64,000 bases of DNA from UBA2030 sp049969475 (GTDB lineage Bacteria > Bacteroidota > Bacteroidia > Bacteroidales > TTA-H9). A program made the position numbers and the translations under genes. Position 1 is the first letter of the stretch. Each line of letters opens with the position of its first letter. Shown here piece after piece: positions 33,296-40,455 of this stretch. The DNA lies in the NCBI GenBank assembly GCA_049969475.1, contig JBMFOU010000004.1, forward strand, positions 62,001 through 126,000. The letters run 5' to 3'. The notes under the pieces are model-generated. The model was not told the origin of the DNA, did no database searches, and worked only from the letters and a program-made list of their open reading frames with translations.

Positions 33296-33637
33296 CTAAA
33301 AATACGAGGACCGTAGCGCTTTCAGCTCAGTAAGCAACAATTCACACGCAGTCTTCAATTGGGCCAGAAGTTCAGGGGCTCCGGAGGGGTCTTGGGTTTT
33401 ACCTTTAGTTTCAAGTGCCAGGGCCAACTGCCGCGCTTCTTCATCATAAAAGTTGGCAATTACCCCTTTTAAACTGTGTGCATGCTTGTATAAGCTCTCC
33501 AGATCGCCCGACTGAATATCCTGTTCCAATTGAGCGATTCGCTCAGGATATTCTTTAATAAATATATCGATAATCTCTACGACCACTTCTTTGTCGAAGT
33601 TTTCGTACATCGCAGTAAATGTGGTTTTATCAATCAT
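33296..33637 (-). CDS. Orphan histidine phosphotransfer (HPt) protein
   Basis: A 113-residue single-domain HPt protein for a phosphorelay. The phospho-acceptor is His54 in HAHSLKGVIANF, matching HxxKG. Helices on both sides (EVVVEIIDIFIKEYPERIAQ and PELLAQLKTACELLLTEL) complete the four-helix bundle. No hybrid kinase or response regulator is adjacent, so partners must be elsewhere. Confidence 0.92.
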   Translation of the reverse strand: MIDKTTFTAMYENFDKEVVVEIIDIFIKEYPERIAQLEQDIQSGDLESLYKHAHSLKGVIANFYDEEARQLALALETKGKTQDPSGAPELLAQLKTACELLLTELKALRSSYF

Positions 33638-33740
33638 AGTCCGCGTTATTTTATCGAAAGTAAATAAATATATGCCAAAAAATATAATTATCCATAAATA
33701 AATCGATTATTATTTATAATCTCTACTCTGCGTTCCAAAA

Positions 33741-33965
33741 TTAGTTTAATTTTTTTTCATTTTGGTTTACAGAAGAAAAAATTTTCTGTTGTTGTTTACG
33801 GCGTTCAGCCTCAGCTTTTAAATCCAGAGCAGGGCAACCATTGCAAGAATTTGAGGAACATCCGCCACAGGGACTGTTATTTGTAGAGCCTGTTTTTTTG
33901 AGCTTTAGTAAGATGTAACTCATAGCTGCGATAATGGCAATGCCTGTAAGAATTTCTTGTATCAT
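33741..33965 (-). CDS. FeoB-associated-type Cys-rich membrane protein
   Basis: A 74-residue membrane peptide: MIQEILTGIAIIAAMSYILL is one TM helix, followed by KKTG and a Cys-rich loop (SPCGGCSSNSCNGCPALDLK) with a CGGC/CNGC pattern, then a charged coiled tail. The pattern fits the FeoB-associated Cys-rich membrane protein family, thought to aid ferrous iron transport or carry a cluster, but no feoA or feoB is nearby. The start at 33965 overlaps the stop of the M50 gene as ATGA, so translation is coupled. A longer in-frame start at 34022 lies inside that gene. Confidence 0.82.
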   Translation of the reverse strand: MIQEILTGIAIIAAMSYILLKLKKTGSTNNSPCGGCSSNSCNGCPALDLKAEAERRKQQQKIFSSVNQNEKKLN

Positions 33966-34642
33966 GTCAGCCAGGTGTTGAGATAAGGAAAGAAATGAGA
34001 AATAATTTGATAGGTTATCCAAGTAGAAATCAGCGCAAAAAGCAAAGCCCAGAAAAGCTCAGGTACATGGGTGAGTTTTCTGAGGTTGGTTGCATCGCCC
34101 GCACCAGCAGGATTTTTCAGAGCGATAAGCAGCAGGACAAAGGGTGATGCAAGGGAATCGGCCAACAAAAGCATGGCGAGCACCAGGGCATAACCATATT
34201 GAACCTCTTTATGGGCATAAAAAAGTATAACAGCGGTCAATGCGATAAAAGTCAGACTCCAGAATATTCCGAATCCATTGCGTATGTATAAAAGCAGAAG
34301 AAAAAGGGCCAGAAGTAAACTTACCATCAACACCCATTGCTCCATATGGTGATAGAGCAACCAGAACACCATCCAGGCCGAAAGGCTTGCGAAAGGATAT
34401 CCGGCAAAAGCTACACCCAATTTTCTCCAGCCCTTGGCGCCTGCGGTTACTGCCTCGCCTGATAAATCATCAAATAAACTGACGGTTTTTACCTGATGCC
34501 CCACTATGAATGCTGCCACGACATGACCTGTTTCGTGAACAAGAGTACCTATCACCCGAATGAAGCGGCCTATGTAAGGGATACGGGTCAAGACTACCGC
34601 AAGCGCAAGCATTGCATAAAAAAACAAAACTTGATTATCCAT
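33962..34642 (-). CDS. M50-family membrane metalloprotease
   Basis: A 226-residue polytopic protein with the zinc motif HETGH at residues 36-40 in a TM segment (VIGTLVHETGHVVAAFIVG) and five or six further hydrophobic helices. The second acidic ligand is probably the Asp in GDATNLRKLTHVPE (about 185). The compact form fits the M50B-like family. A promoter (TAACTTTG, 34661-34668) lies close upstream. It is coupled to the Cys-rich membrane peptide through an ATGA overlap. The substrate is unknown. Confidence 0.88.
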   Translation of the reverse strand: MDNQVLFFYAMLALAVVLTRIPYIGRFIRVIGTLVHETGHVVAAFIVGHQVKTVSLFDDLSGEAVTAGAKGWRKLGVAFAGYPFASLSAWMVFWLLYHHMEQWVLMVSLLLALFLLLLYIRNGFGIFWSLTFIALTAVILFYAHKEVQYGYALVLAMLLLADSLASPFVLLLIALKNPAGAGDATNLRKLTHVPELFWALLFALISTWITYQIISHFFPYLNTWLT

Positions 34643-34660
34643 CCTTTTGAGCTAGGACCA

Positions 34661-34668
34661 CAAAGTTA
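34661..34668 (-). promoter_or_regulatory. -7 element TAACTTTG of the M50 gene
   Basis: A minus-strand TAnnTTTG match 18 bases before the M50 start codon, followed by an AAAAGG-type ribosome site. Confidence 0.5.
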
Positions 34669-34690
34669 TTCCATTCAATTTATCCCTTAA

Positions 34691-36169
34691 TCAGGAATGA
34701 TTGTCAACTTTGAGCAATAACTCAAACGAGAGGGTGCGGTCGGGGGTAATATAGTAGTCGATTTCATTTTCGAGCAAAGAGGTAAGCTCAAGGGCGGTCG
34801 TCAGGAAAAGTTCCTCTTTTTCCATATTAGTTACAGGCCTGGCAGTCAGGGCCTTGCCAAGTGTAGCATCAACCAGGTTTATCACTTCCTCGGTGGTGGG
34901 TTTTCCCTGGCAACTAATTTCCAGGCATATTCTGGCTGGTTTACGCTCGGCTTTGCTGTGAAGGCTGTATATGAGTTGCCCTTCAGGATGCGTTGTGCAC
35001 AATACCCGGGATAAATTCATAATAATTCCTTGTAATATTTCGGGATCTGTATTAATTAGTTTCCCATGCCATTCTTCATCCATGTGGATAAGAATTTCGC
35101 CTTGGGTGTGCATATTTGTGGATATTGTGCAAAATTTATCCTTTAATTCAACAAGTAAGCTCCTCAGGTTGACGGGAATAGACCGTGGTGTGACAAGGTT
35201 ATGGCTAATGGCTGCAATAGTGTTGATATTTTCTGCTGTACACGACAAGTCGAGTATTCGGCTTTTCAAGCTGGTGAAATAATCTTTTAAATGGCTACCA
35301 CCCATACATTCTTCCTCAGCCAACAAACTATAGCCTAATGCCTGATTGATATCTTTGTGCAACGCTTGCTTGATTTTCCCTGTCAAAAGGTTGGAAATTC
35401 GAATGCGTCGGCCGTCGCGGTAGGAGGGATTGATTCGCATAAAGGCTTGATCTGCAAGGAGGTTTTCTGTATAAAGTAGTTCTCTCTCCTGAATTAGGCG
35501 CTCTACTTTTCGGTCTAAGAAAAACTCCCTCCGGGCTGCCATTTCGAAGCGCCACGCGGTGTAAAATCCCGCTATGGTAACAATAACCATCAGTAAAGCA
35601 ACAGAAACCATGTAGGGTGATGGGATGACACCCCATTCGTGGAGTAAAAAAAGAATTATAACAGATTCTATGAGTACAATTACTAATGCTTGTGTTGGTT
35701 TTATGCCAAAAATATAATAGCTGATAGAAATAAACACCAACAGATCAATGCTACTGATTACTCTCACTTCTTCTGGTTCCAGGTAAATGCAAATAACACC
35801 AGCCAGGGTTGTGGAGAGTATCCATCCCATTACGAGATAGTTCCATAAATCACTGAAATTATCAGAGTAAGTGAAGTATAATACTAAAATACTGAAAGGT
35901 AGATAGATATAAAATCTTACCGGTAGAGCTGCGTTAGAGAATTCATTCGAAATAAAGTAGTCGAAGAATTGAAATGATAGAAAAATAAAAGTAGAAACTA
36001 TGATTACAAAACGTATGGCCGGCAGATGCCTTTGATAGTAAAACTTTCGGAATTCCTTCTCGAGGGGTTCGGCCAGGAAGCTCAAACCTAAAGGATGAAC
36101 CGGTAGGGCTTTAACAGGAAAGACCTCTTGCCAGAACCTTTCTAACTTTTCCAGAGTATTATTTTTCAT
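34691..36169 (-). CDS. Six-TM membrane protein with degenerate sensor-kinase-like C-terminus
   Basis: A 492-residue protein with a cytoplasmic N-terminus, about six TM helices between residues 50 and 205, a coiled linker (about 214-236), and a soluble C-terminal half. That half looks like a histidine-kinase core that has decayed: TAENINTIAAISHNLVTP and IPVNLRSLLVELKDKF resemble the end of DHp and the linker, and TDPEILQGIIMNLSRVL resembles an N-box, but the Asn needed for Mg-ATP is not in place and no DxGxG box follows (CLEISCQGKPTTEE). I infer a non-catalytic signalling or docking module. A promoter lies at 36290-36297 with a leader of about 115 bases. Confidence 0.75.
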   Translation of the reverse strand: MKNNTLEKLERFWQEVFPVKALPVHPLGLSFLAEPLEKEFRKFYYQRHLPAIRFVIIVSTFIFLSFQFFDYFISNEFSNAALPVRFYIYLPFSILVLYFTYSDNFSDLWNYLVMGWILSTTLAGVICIYLEPEEVRVISSIDLLVFISISYYIFGIKPTQALVIVLIESVIILFLLHEWGVIPSPYMVSVALLMVIVTIAGFYTAWRFEMAARREFFLDRKVERLIQERELLYTENLLADQAFMRINPSYRDGRRIRISNLLTGKIKQALHKDINQALGYSLLAEEECMGGSHLKDYFTSLKSRILDLSCTAENINTIAAISHNLVTPRSIPVNLRSLLVELKDKFCTISTNMHTQGEILIHMDEEWHGKLINTDPEILQGIIMNLSRVLCTTHPEGQLIYSLHSKAERKPARICLEISCQGKPTTEEVINLVDATLGKALTARPVTNMEKEELFLTTALELTSLLENEIDYYITPDRTLSFELLLKVDNHS

Positions 36170-36289
36170 TACTTGAATGCTGCTCCATTTACAAACCTGC
36201 CAAACCTTCGCAATCGCCGTTGCCCCGTCTGCTTATTCCACTATTGCAACTTTTCAAAATACGGATAATTGAGAGGTGCAGTAGTTCAG

Positions 36290-36297
36290 CAAAGATA
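36290..36297 (-). promoter_or_regulatory. -7 element TATCTTTG of the sensor-like gene
   Basis: A minus-strand TAnnTTTG match 120 bases before the start at 36169. The leader between them shows no recognisable riboswitch. Confidence 0.45.
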
Positions 36298-36337
36298 GAG
36301 AAATCTGCTAAAAATCCAATCCAGATGAATTGAAAAA

Positions 36338-37738
36338 TTACTGTATTGTGATTTTTTGCAATAACGTTATTATGAGATGCATGGCATCGAGTTGAGTGCT
36401 GATGTAATTATTGAGTTGCTTATCCGAAACCTGTTGACCTTTGTAATGTTTACGAAGGACGTCTTCCATGGTAAATCTTTCGGTGGTTGCCTGTATCAGC
36501 CCAGCCTTGACAGCAAAAGACAAAGGGTCGGCATTGATTTTAGTCCAGGGGAAATACAAGAAATCTGACCAGAGCCAATTGTTAAGATCGACGATGGATG
36601 TCTCCGGAAATAATCGTTGAAGAATTTTAACTGCCCTGCTGCCCCAGGTAACTATAACCATTTCATCTTTCAAACCGCTTTCTAAGAAACCTATTTGCTT
36701 CATCTCAATAGAATTCGTTTCTGTTGAAATCCATACCGTTGCACGAGATGGATTTTTTGAGAAACCCCAGGCAATGGGAACAGGGTCGAAAGGATGAGTC
36801 ATAGGGATTTGGGGAATGGCATTTTCGGCCGCCAGGATAAACGACAATGACGCATTTGCAATTAGATTCAGATTTTCAGCCAGCCGTTGCGGGTTAACGA
36901 AAGGTCTACCTGAAGATCTTGCTTGAACCTCAGCAGTGAGCATGATATTTTGTAAGTCCATATTCTCTAGATCAGCCCATGTTTTAATACCTAGTTTTTT
37001 CCATTGAAAACGTTCTTCCGGTGAAACACTTTCAAGTCGGGCCACACTATCGGAAGGTTCGTTTTTCCAGCAATGCCCCATAAAATCGCAGGGATAAGGG
37101 GAGAAACACCAGGGGCCAATGGGTATGTCAGGAGAACCCTCGGTGGAAAGTACCTGCTTTTCCACCTCAAGGGTAGTTTTCACCTGATCCTGCAGGGCCA
37201 GTGCATCTTGTGTTACATTTACCACCCTAAAAAATCTTAAAGGATCAATTTCTCCTCCCTCGTATAAGTAATCGGGATTTATGTGCACGATATGGGCTGC
37301 CCCCGGATTCAACCCGGCCCGCTGCATTACAAGGTATTGCAAAGCTACATCGTAAAGGTAAGTCTGGCTGATTTTCAGGGAACTCTTCACTTCATACATA
37401 TCATAGGTAACTCCGTTCCACACGAGGATATCTGCCATGATGAGTACCTCGTCGGCCAGCAGGGTAGCTTCGTAAAGGACCGGAAATTTATTTTCCATCA
37501 GTGCCAGGGTTTTCTCAACAGACTTACGGAAAGCTGAAGGTGAAGCGGGCGAGCAATCCTCACCACCCGGGAACATCTTTTGCGCCAACAAACCCACTTC
37601 ATGCCCACGGTCGAATTTATTGAGCTGGGCAGCACTCAATTTATCGCGTAAAAAGGGGCGCTTTTTATGCAAATAGAGTGATTTCAGGCACTGTAGTCCT
37701 CTGATAAAGGAGGATTTGGAGAGAATGGCTTTTTCCAT
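36338..37738 (-). CDS. DUF2779-like iron-sulfur PD-(D/E)xK nuclease
   Basis: A 466-residue protein with the features of the Cas4/AddB-type nuclease fold. The PD-(D/E)xK residues are Asp103 (MADILVWNG) and Glu116-x-Lys118 (MYEVKSS). Four Cys suit an iron-sulfur cluster: Cys17 (FIRGLQCLKSLY) near the N-terminus and Cys211, Cys217, Cys223 (PWCFSPYPCDFMGHCW). The start LSKSSFIRGLQCLKSLYLHK is typical of DUF2779 proteins. The C-terminal half is less clear and may be an RNase H-like fold, as in other DUF2779 proteins (PFDPVPIAWGF). It is 8 bases downstream of a PolB-type exonuclease gene, so a two-enzyme DNA-processing module is likely. Confidence 0.82.
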   Translation of the reverse strand: MEKAILSKSSFIRGLQCLKSLYLHKKRPFLRDKLSAAQLNKFDRGHEVGLLAQKMFPGGEDCSPASPSAFRKSVEKTLALMENKFPVLYEATLLADEVLIMADILVWNGVTYDMYEVKSSLKISQTYLYDVALQYLVMQRAGLNPGAAHIVHINPDYLYEGGEIDPLRFFRVVNVTQDALALQDQVKTTLEVEKQVLSTEGSPDIPIGPWCFSPYPCDFMGHCWKNEPSDSVARLESVSPEERFQWKKLGIKTWADLENMDLQNIMLTAEVQARSSGRPFVNPQRLAENLNLIANASLSFILAAENAIPQIPMTHPFDPVPIAWGFSKNPSRATVWISTETNSIEMKQIGFLESGLKDEMVIVTWGSRAVKILQRLFPETSIVDLNNWLWSDFLYFPWTKINADPLSFAVKAGLIQATTERFTMEDVLRKHYKGQQVSDKQLNNYISTQLDAMHLIITLLQKITIQ

Positions 37739-37746
37739 GCGGGGTT

Positions 37747-38463
37747 TCAGGAAATAATGACTATCTGGTCGTCAGTAGGGGGGGCGAGGAGCTTAAACCT
37801 GCAATACAGGCGAGCTACGGTGAGGGTATCTAACTGGCAATAACGGGCTATACGCTCCAGATCGCCATCTTCATAGTAAACTCTGGCCACCTGGCTACCA
37901 TCGATATCGCCCTTGGGAGTGGGCAAATCAAACAGAGCTGCGAGTAGCGCCAGACTAGTATAATGCTTATAATCTCCGAATTTCCACAATTCCATAGTAT
38001 CTATAAGGGTAACCTCCCATGGCTTACGCCCTTGATTATCGAGAACGACAGGCAAACAAATTTGATGCACCAGCATGCGGCGCGAGATGTAAGGAAAATC
38101 GAACTCTTTTCCGTTGTGGGCAGCCAGGGCATGCTCGGGTGTTTTGCAGAATTTATCAAGCATATCGGCAAATTCAGTCAGGAGCTTTTTCTCATCATGG
38201 CCGTAGAATGATTTCATCCGAAACTTTTCCCCATAAAAATGCCCAACTGAAATACAAACGATTTTGCCAAACTCTGCATAAATACCTGCGCGCTGATACA
38301 AAAGCTCAGGTGTATCCGTTTCGTTTCTTTTCAGATACCCCGATTTATGCTCCCACAAGGTCCTGAAATGATCAGGCATACTCTGGTAGTCGGGCCAGGC
38401 TGGGACGGTTTCAATATCAAGAAACAGAATTTTGTCGAGAGAGGGGCCATTTGCCATAACCAT
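37747..38463 (-). CDS. PolB-like predicted 3'-5' exonuclease
   Basis: A 238-residue DEDD-type exonuclease of the predicted PolB-exonuclease family (PF10108 type). ExoI is FLDIETVP with Asp16 and Glu18, ExoII is ALAAHNGKEFDFPYI, and ExoIII includes RIARYCQLDTLTVARLY. It has only the exonuclease domain and no polymerase. Translation may start at the first Met or two codons later. It is immediately upstream of the DUF2779-like nuclease on the same strand. The two are predicted to act together in DNA repair or processing; this pairing is inference. Confidence 0.88.
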   Translation of the reverse strand: MVMANGPSLDKILFLDIETVPAWPDYQSMPDHFRTLWEHKSGYLKRNETDTPELLYQRAGIYAEFGKIVCISVGHFYGEKFRMKSFYGHDEKKLLTEFADMLDKFCKTPEHALAAHNGKEFDFPYISRRMLVHQICLPVVLDNQGRKPWEVTLIDTMELWKFGDYKHYTSLALLAALFDLPTPKGDIDGSQVARVYYEDGDLERIARYCQLDTLTVARLYCRFKLLAPPTDDQIVIIS

Positions 38464-38568
38464 CGTTTTAGAGAGGGTAAAATTACAAATAGTTAAAAAG
38501 GAGACCCGCTAGGAATTAATTTTTATAAAAGCTTGAGCGTTCGGGAAAGAGGGACATTTTTTAACCCT

Positions 38569-38576
38569 TAACTTTG
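38569..38576 (+). promoter_or_regulatory. mnmD -7 promoter element, TAACTTTG
   Basis: A TAnnTTTG match followed by CAGC and the mnmD ATG, so the transcript should be leaderless. The spacing equals that of dnaB and the HYC_CC_PP gene. Confidence 0.6.
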
Positions 38577-38580
38577 CAGC

Positions 38581-39282
38581 ATGGATAATCACAAGCCAGA
38601 AGACAACCTGCGTTTAGTTTTGACTGAAGACGGTTCGCATACCCTCTTGAAAAACGATTGGGGAGAGCCTTATCATAGCTTGCATGGCGCCCTGCAAGAG
38701 TCGGAACATGTTTTTATCAGGTCAGGCCTGGAGTACTGTAAACCTAAGCAGGGTATAATTCGCTTGTTGGAAATTGGTATGGGAACGGGGCTTAATGCTC
38801 TGCTGGCATGGCAGTTAGCAGAAAAAAAACGAATAAGTATCGAATATTGGGGAATAGAACCCTTCCCGTTGTCCCATGAACTTGCCGGTCAGCTTAATTA
38901 TCCGCAAATTCTGAAGGCAGAAGGGGGCAGCACGGTTTTTCAAAATATTCATGCTGCCCTCCTCTCCGGCGAAGAGAAAAGAATTGGAGAATATTTTCAC
39001 ATTAAGGTTTTTCATCAAGATTTCCGCAAGGTAGAATTGCCTTCTCAGGCGTTTGACTGTGTTTTTTTCGATGCCTTCGATCCGGCCAAAGTGCCAGATT
39101 TGTGGACAACCGAGGCATTTCGTCAATTATATACTTCGCTAATGCCGGCTGGAATATTGGTAACCTATAGTGCCAAGGGACTGGTGAGACGAAATTTGAA
39201 AGCAGCCGGTTTTTGGGTTGAAAAATTGCCCGGTCCTCCGGGCAAAAGGGAGATAACCAGGGCCATTAAACAACCTTCATGA
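38581..39282 (+). CDS. mnmD: tRNA 5-methylaminomethyl-2-thiouridine methyltransferase (MnmD-type)
   Basis: A SAM-dependent methyltransferase that completes mnm5s2U at the wobble base of tRNAs; MnmD is the stand-alone form of the MnmC methylation domain. It has 233 residues. Motifs are YHSLHGALQESEHVFI, the SAM site LLEIGMGTGLNALLAW, the catalytic FFDAFDPAKVPDLWT, and the end TYSAKGLVRRNLKAAGF with LPGPPGKREITRA. The FAD-dependent oxidoreductase half of fused MnmC is absent. It is followed after 3 bases by a nudix gene. Confidence 0.92.
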   Translation: MDNHKPEDNLRLVLTEDGSHTLLKNDWGEPYHSLHGALQESEHVFIRSGLEYCKPKQGIIRLLEIGMGTGLNALLAWQLAEKKRISIEYWGIEPFPLSHELAGQLNYPQILKAEGGSTVFQNIHAALLSGEEKRIGEYFHIKVFHQDFRKVELPSQAFDCVFFDAFDPAKVPDLWTTEAFRQLYTSLMPAGILVTYSAKGLVRRNLKAAGFWVEKLPGPPGKREITRAIKQPS

Positions 39283-39285
39283 ATC

Positions 39286-39759
39286 ATGGATAGCAAATCT
39301 CAACAAGCCATGCCCCGATTCAATATACGCGTCTATGGCATTTACATTAATCAGGCACGGGGCATACTAGTTACCGATGAATTTCGCCTGGGTATGTATA
39401 TGACCAAGTTTCCGGGCGGTGGATTGGAATGGGGTGAGGGCACCCTCGATTGTTTGCGTCGGGAAATCAGGGAGGAACTAGGTCAGTACCCTCTCATCGG
39501 GGAACACTTTTATACCACTGATTTTTTCCAGCCCTCATGGTTTGTGCAGCCACCGGCTCAGCTTATTTCGATCTATTACTTCATAGATCTTCCTCATCCT
39601 GAACTTATTCAGGTGGCCAGCAAACCTTTTGCATTTGAAACTGTTGAGGGGGCACAGAGTTTTCGGTATTTGCCACTAACAGCATCAGAAGAAGTTTTTA
39701 CTCTTCCGGTTGACCGGGTGGTCTGGCGACTGCTGAAACAAAAATTTAGCGCCGATTAA
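39286..39759 (+). CDS. Nudix hydrolase
   Basis: A 157-residue hydrolase of nucleoside diphosphates linked to another group. The Nudix box GGLEWGEGTLDCLRREIREELGQ fits Gx5Ex7REUxEExGU (about residues 45-67, with the catalytic REIREE). Its substrate cannot be inferred. It is co-transcribed with mnmD and overlaps the convergent acylphosphatase-like gene by 4 bases at the 3' end. Confidence 0.92.
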   Translation: MDSKSQQAMPRFNIRVYGIYINQARGILVTDEFRLGMYMTKFPGGGLEWGEGTLDCLRREIREELGQYPLIGEHFYTTDFFQPSWFVQPPAQLISIYYFIDLPHPELIQVASKPFAFETVEGAQSFRYLPLTASEEVFTLPVDRVVWRLLKQKFSAD

Positions 39760-40028
39760 TGCTGGATGTCAAAGCTTTTGTATCCTTTGATTTCGCCCTC
39801 TGTATAGGAAACTTCAAGAATAATAGAGCCCAGGGGGCCTTTTTTGCACCATTGTAAAAAGGTATCCAGATTATCTTCTTCTCCTTCTGCCTCAATAAAA
39901 ACACCACCACTCTTTTTACGTCTTACATAACCCGTGATGGCAAGACGATAGGCTTTTTCCATGATAGCAAAACGAAAACCCGGGGTGGTGCTTTCATTTA
40001 GGATGGTGATATCGTAGTGTTTTATCAT
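39756..40028 (-). CDS. Acylphosphatase-like protein, probably inactive
   Basis: A 90-residue acylphosphatase fold. Compared with the canonical neighbour at 40093-40359, the phosphate loop GRVQGVGFR is replaced by LNESTTPGFR, keeping the Arg, and the catalytic Asn of GYVKNLPNG is lost (GYVRRKKSGG). Without that Asn the known mechanism cannot work, so it may bind phosphate or RNA or be structural. It has its own -7 element (TACTTTTG, 40067-40074). Confidence 0.85.
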   Translation of the reverse strand: MIKHYDITILNESTTPGFRFAIMEKAYRLAITGYVRRKKSGGVFIEAEGEEDNLDTFLQWCKKGPLGSIILEVSYTEGEIKGYKSFDIQH

Positions 40029-40066
40029 GCGCTAATGCGGATTTGGCTAAACATCCTTGGAAAGGG

Positions 40067-40074
40067 CAAAAGTA
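40067..40074 (-). promoter_or_regulatory. -7 element TACTTTTG of the degenerate acylphosphatase gene
   Basis: A minus-strand TAnnTTTG match in the 64-base gap between the two acylphosphatase genes, 38 bases before the downstream start. It suggests independent expression of the degenerate copy. Confidence 0.5.
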
Positions 40075-40092
40075 ATAAAAAATTACAATTCA

Positions 40093-40359
40093 TTATTTTA
40101 TTGTAAATTCTTGATAATCTGTATTTAATGCGTCTGATGCCGATATTCCGGTAACCCGTGCTAGTGGAGGCCCCTTCCTGCACTCATCTATGAATCTGGG
40201 CAAATTTTCATCATTTCCAACTGCTTCAACAAGCACATTTCCATTGGGTAAATTTTTGACGTACCCTTTAATGCCCAGTTCGCGGGCACGATGCAGCACA
40301 TAATAGCGAAATCCCACTCCCTGCACTCTTCCTTGAATAATCAATCGAACGCCTCTCAT
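40093..40359 (-). CDS. acyP: Acylphosphatase
   Basis: An 88-residue enzyme hydrolysing acyl phosphates. It has the full active site: GRVQGVGFR with the catalytic Arg (about 18) and GYVKNLPNGNV with the catalytic Asn (about 36). Length is standard. It is adjacent to a degenerate paralogue and diverges from gatE. Confidence 0.95.
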   Translation of the reverse strand: MRGVRLIIQGRVQGVGFRYYVLHRARELGIKGYVKNLPNGNVLVEAVGNDENLPRFIDECRKGPPLARVTGISASDALNTDYQEFTIK

Positions 40360-40403
40360 AACTAGACTCTTTGTGTAGTAAATTTATAAAATTTCGGGGA
40401 GTC

Positions 40404-40433
40404 TTGCATACAATCGCTTATTTCATACATTTG
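40404..40433 (+). promoter_or_regulatory. gatE operon promoter (TTG, 19 bases, TACATTTG)
   Basis: TTG at 40404-40406, a 19-base spacer, and TACATTTG at 40426-40433 match the Bacteroidota promoter closely. The gatE ATG is 22 bases downstream. Confidence 0.7.
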
Positions 40434-40455
40434 AAAGCAAATCATATAAAGGGAA

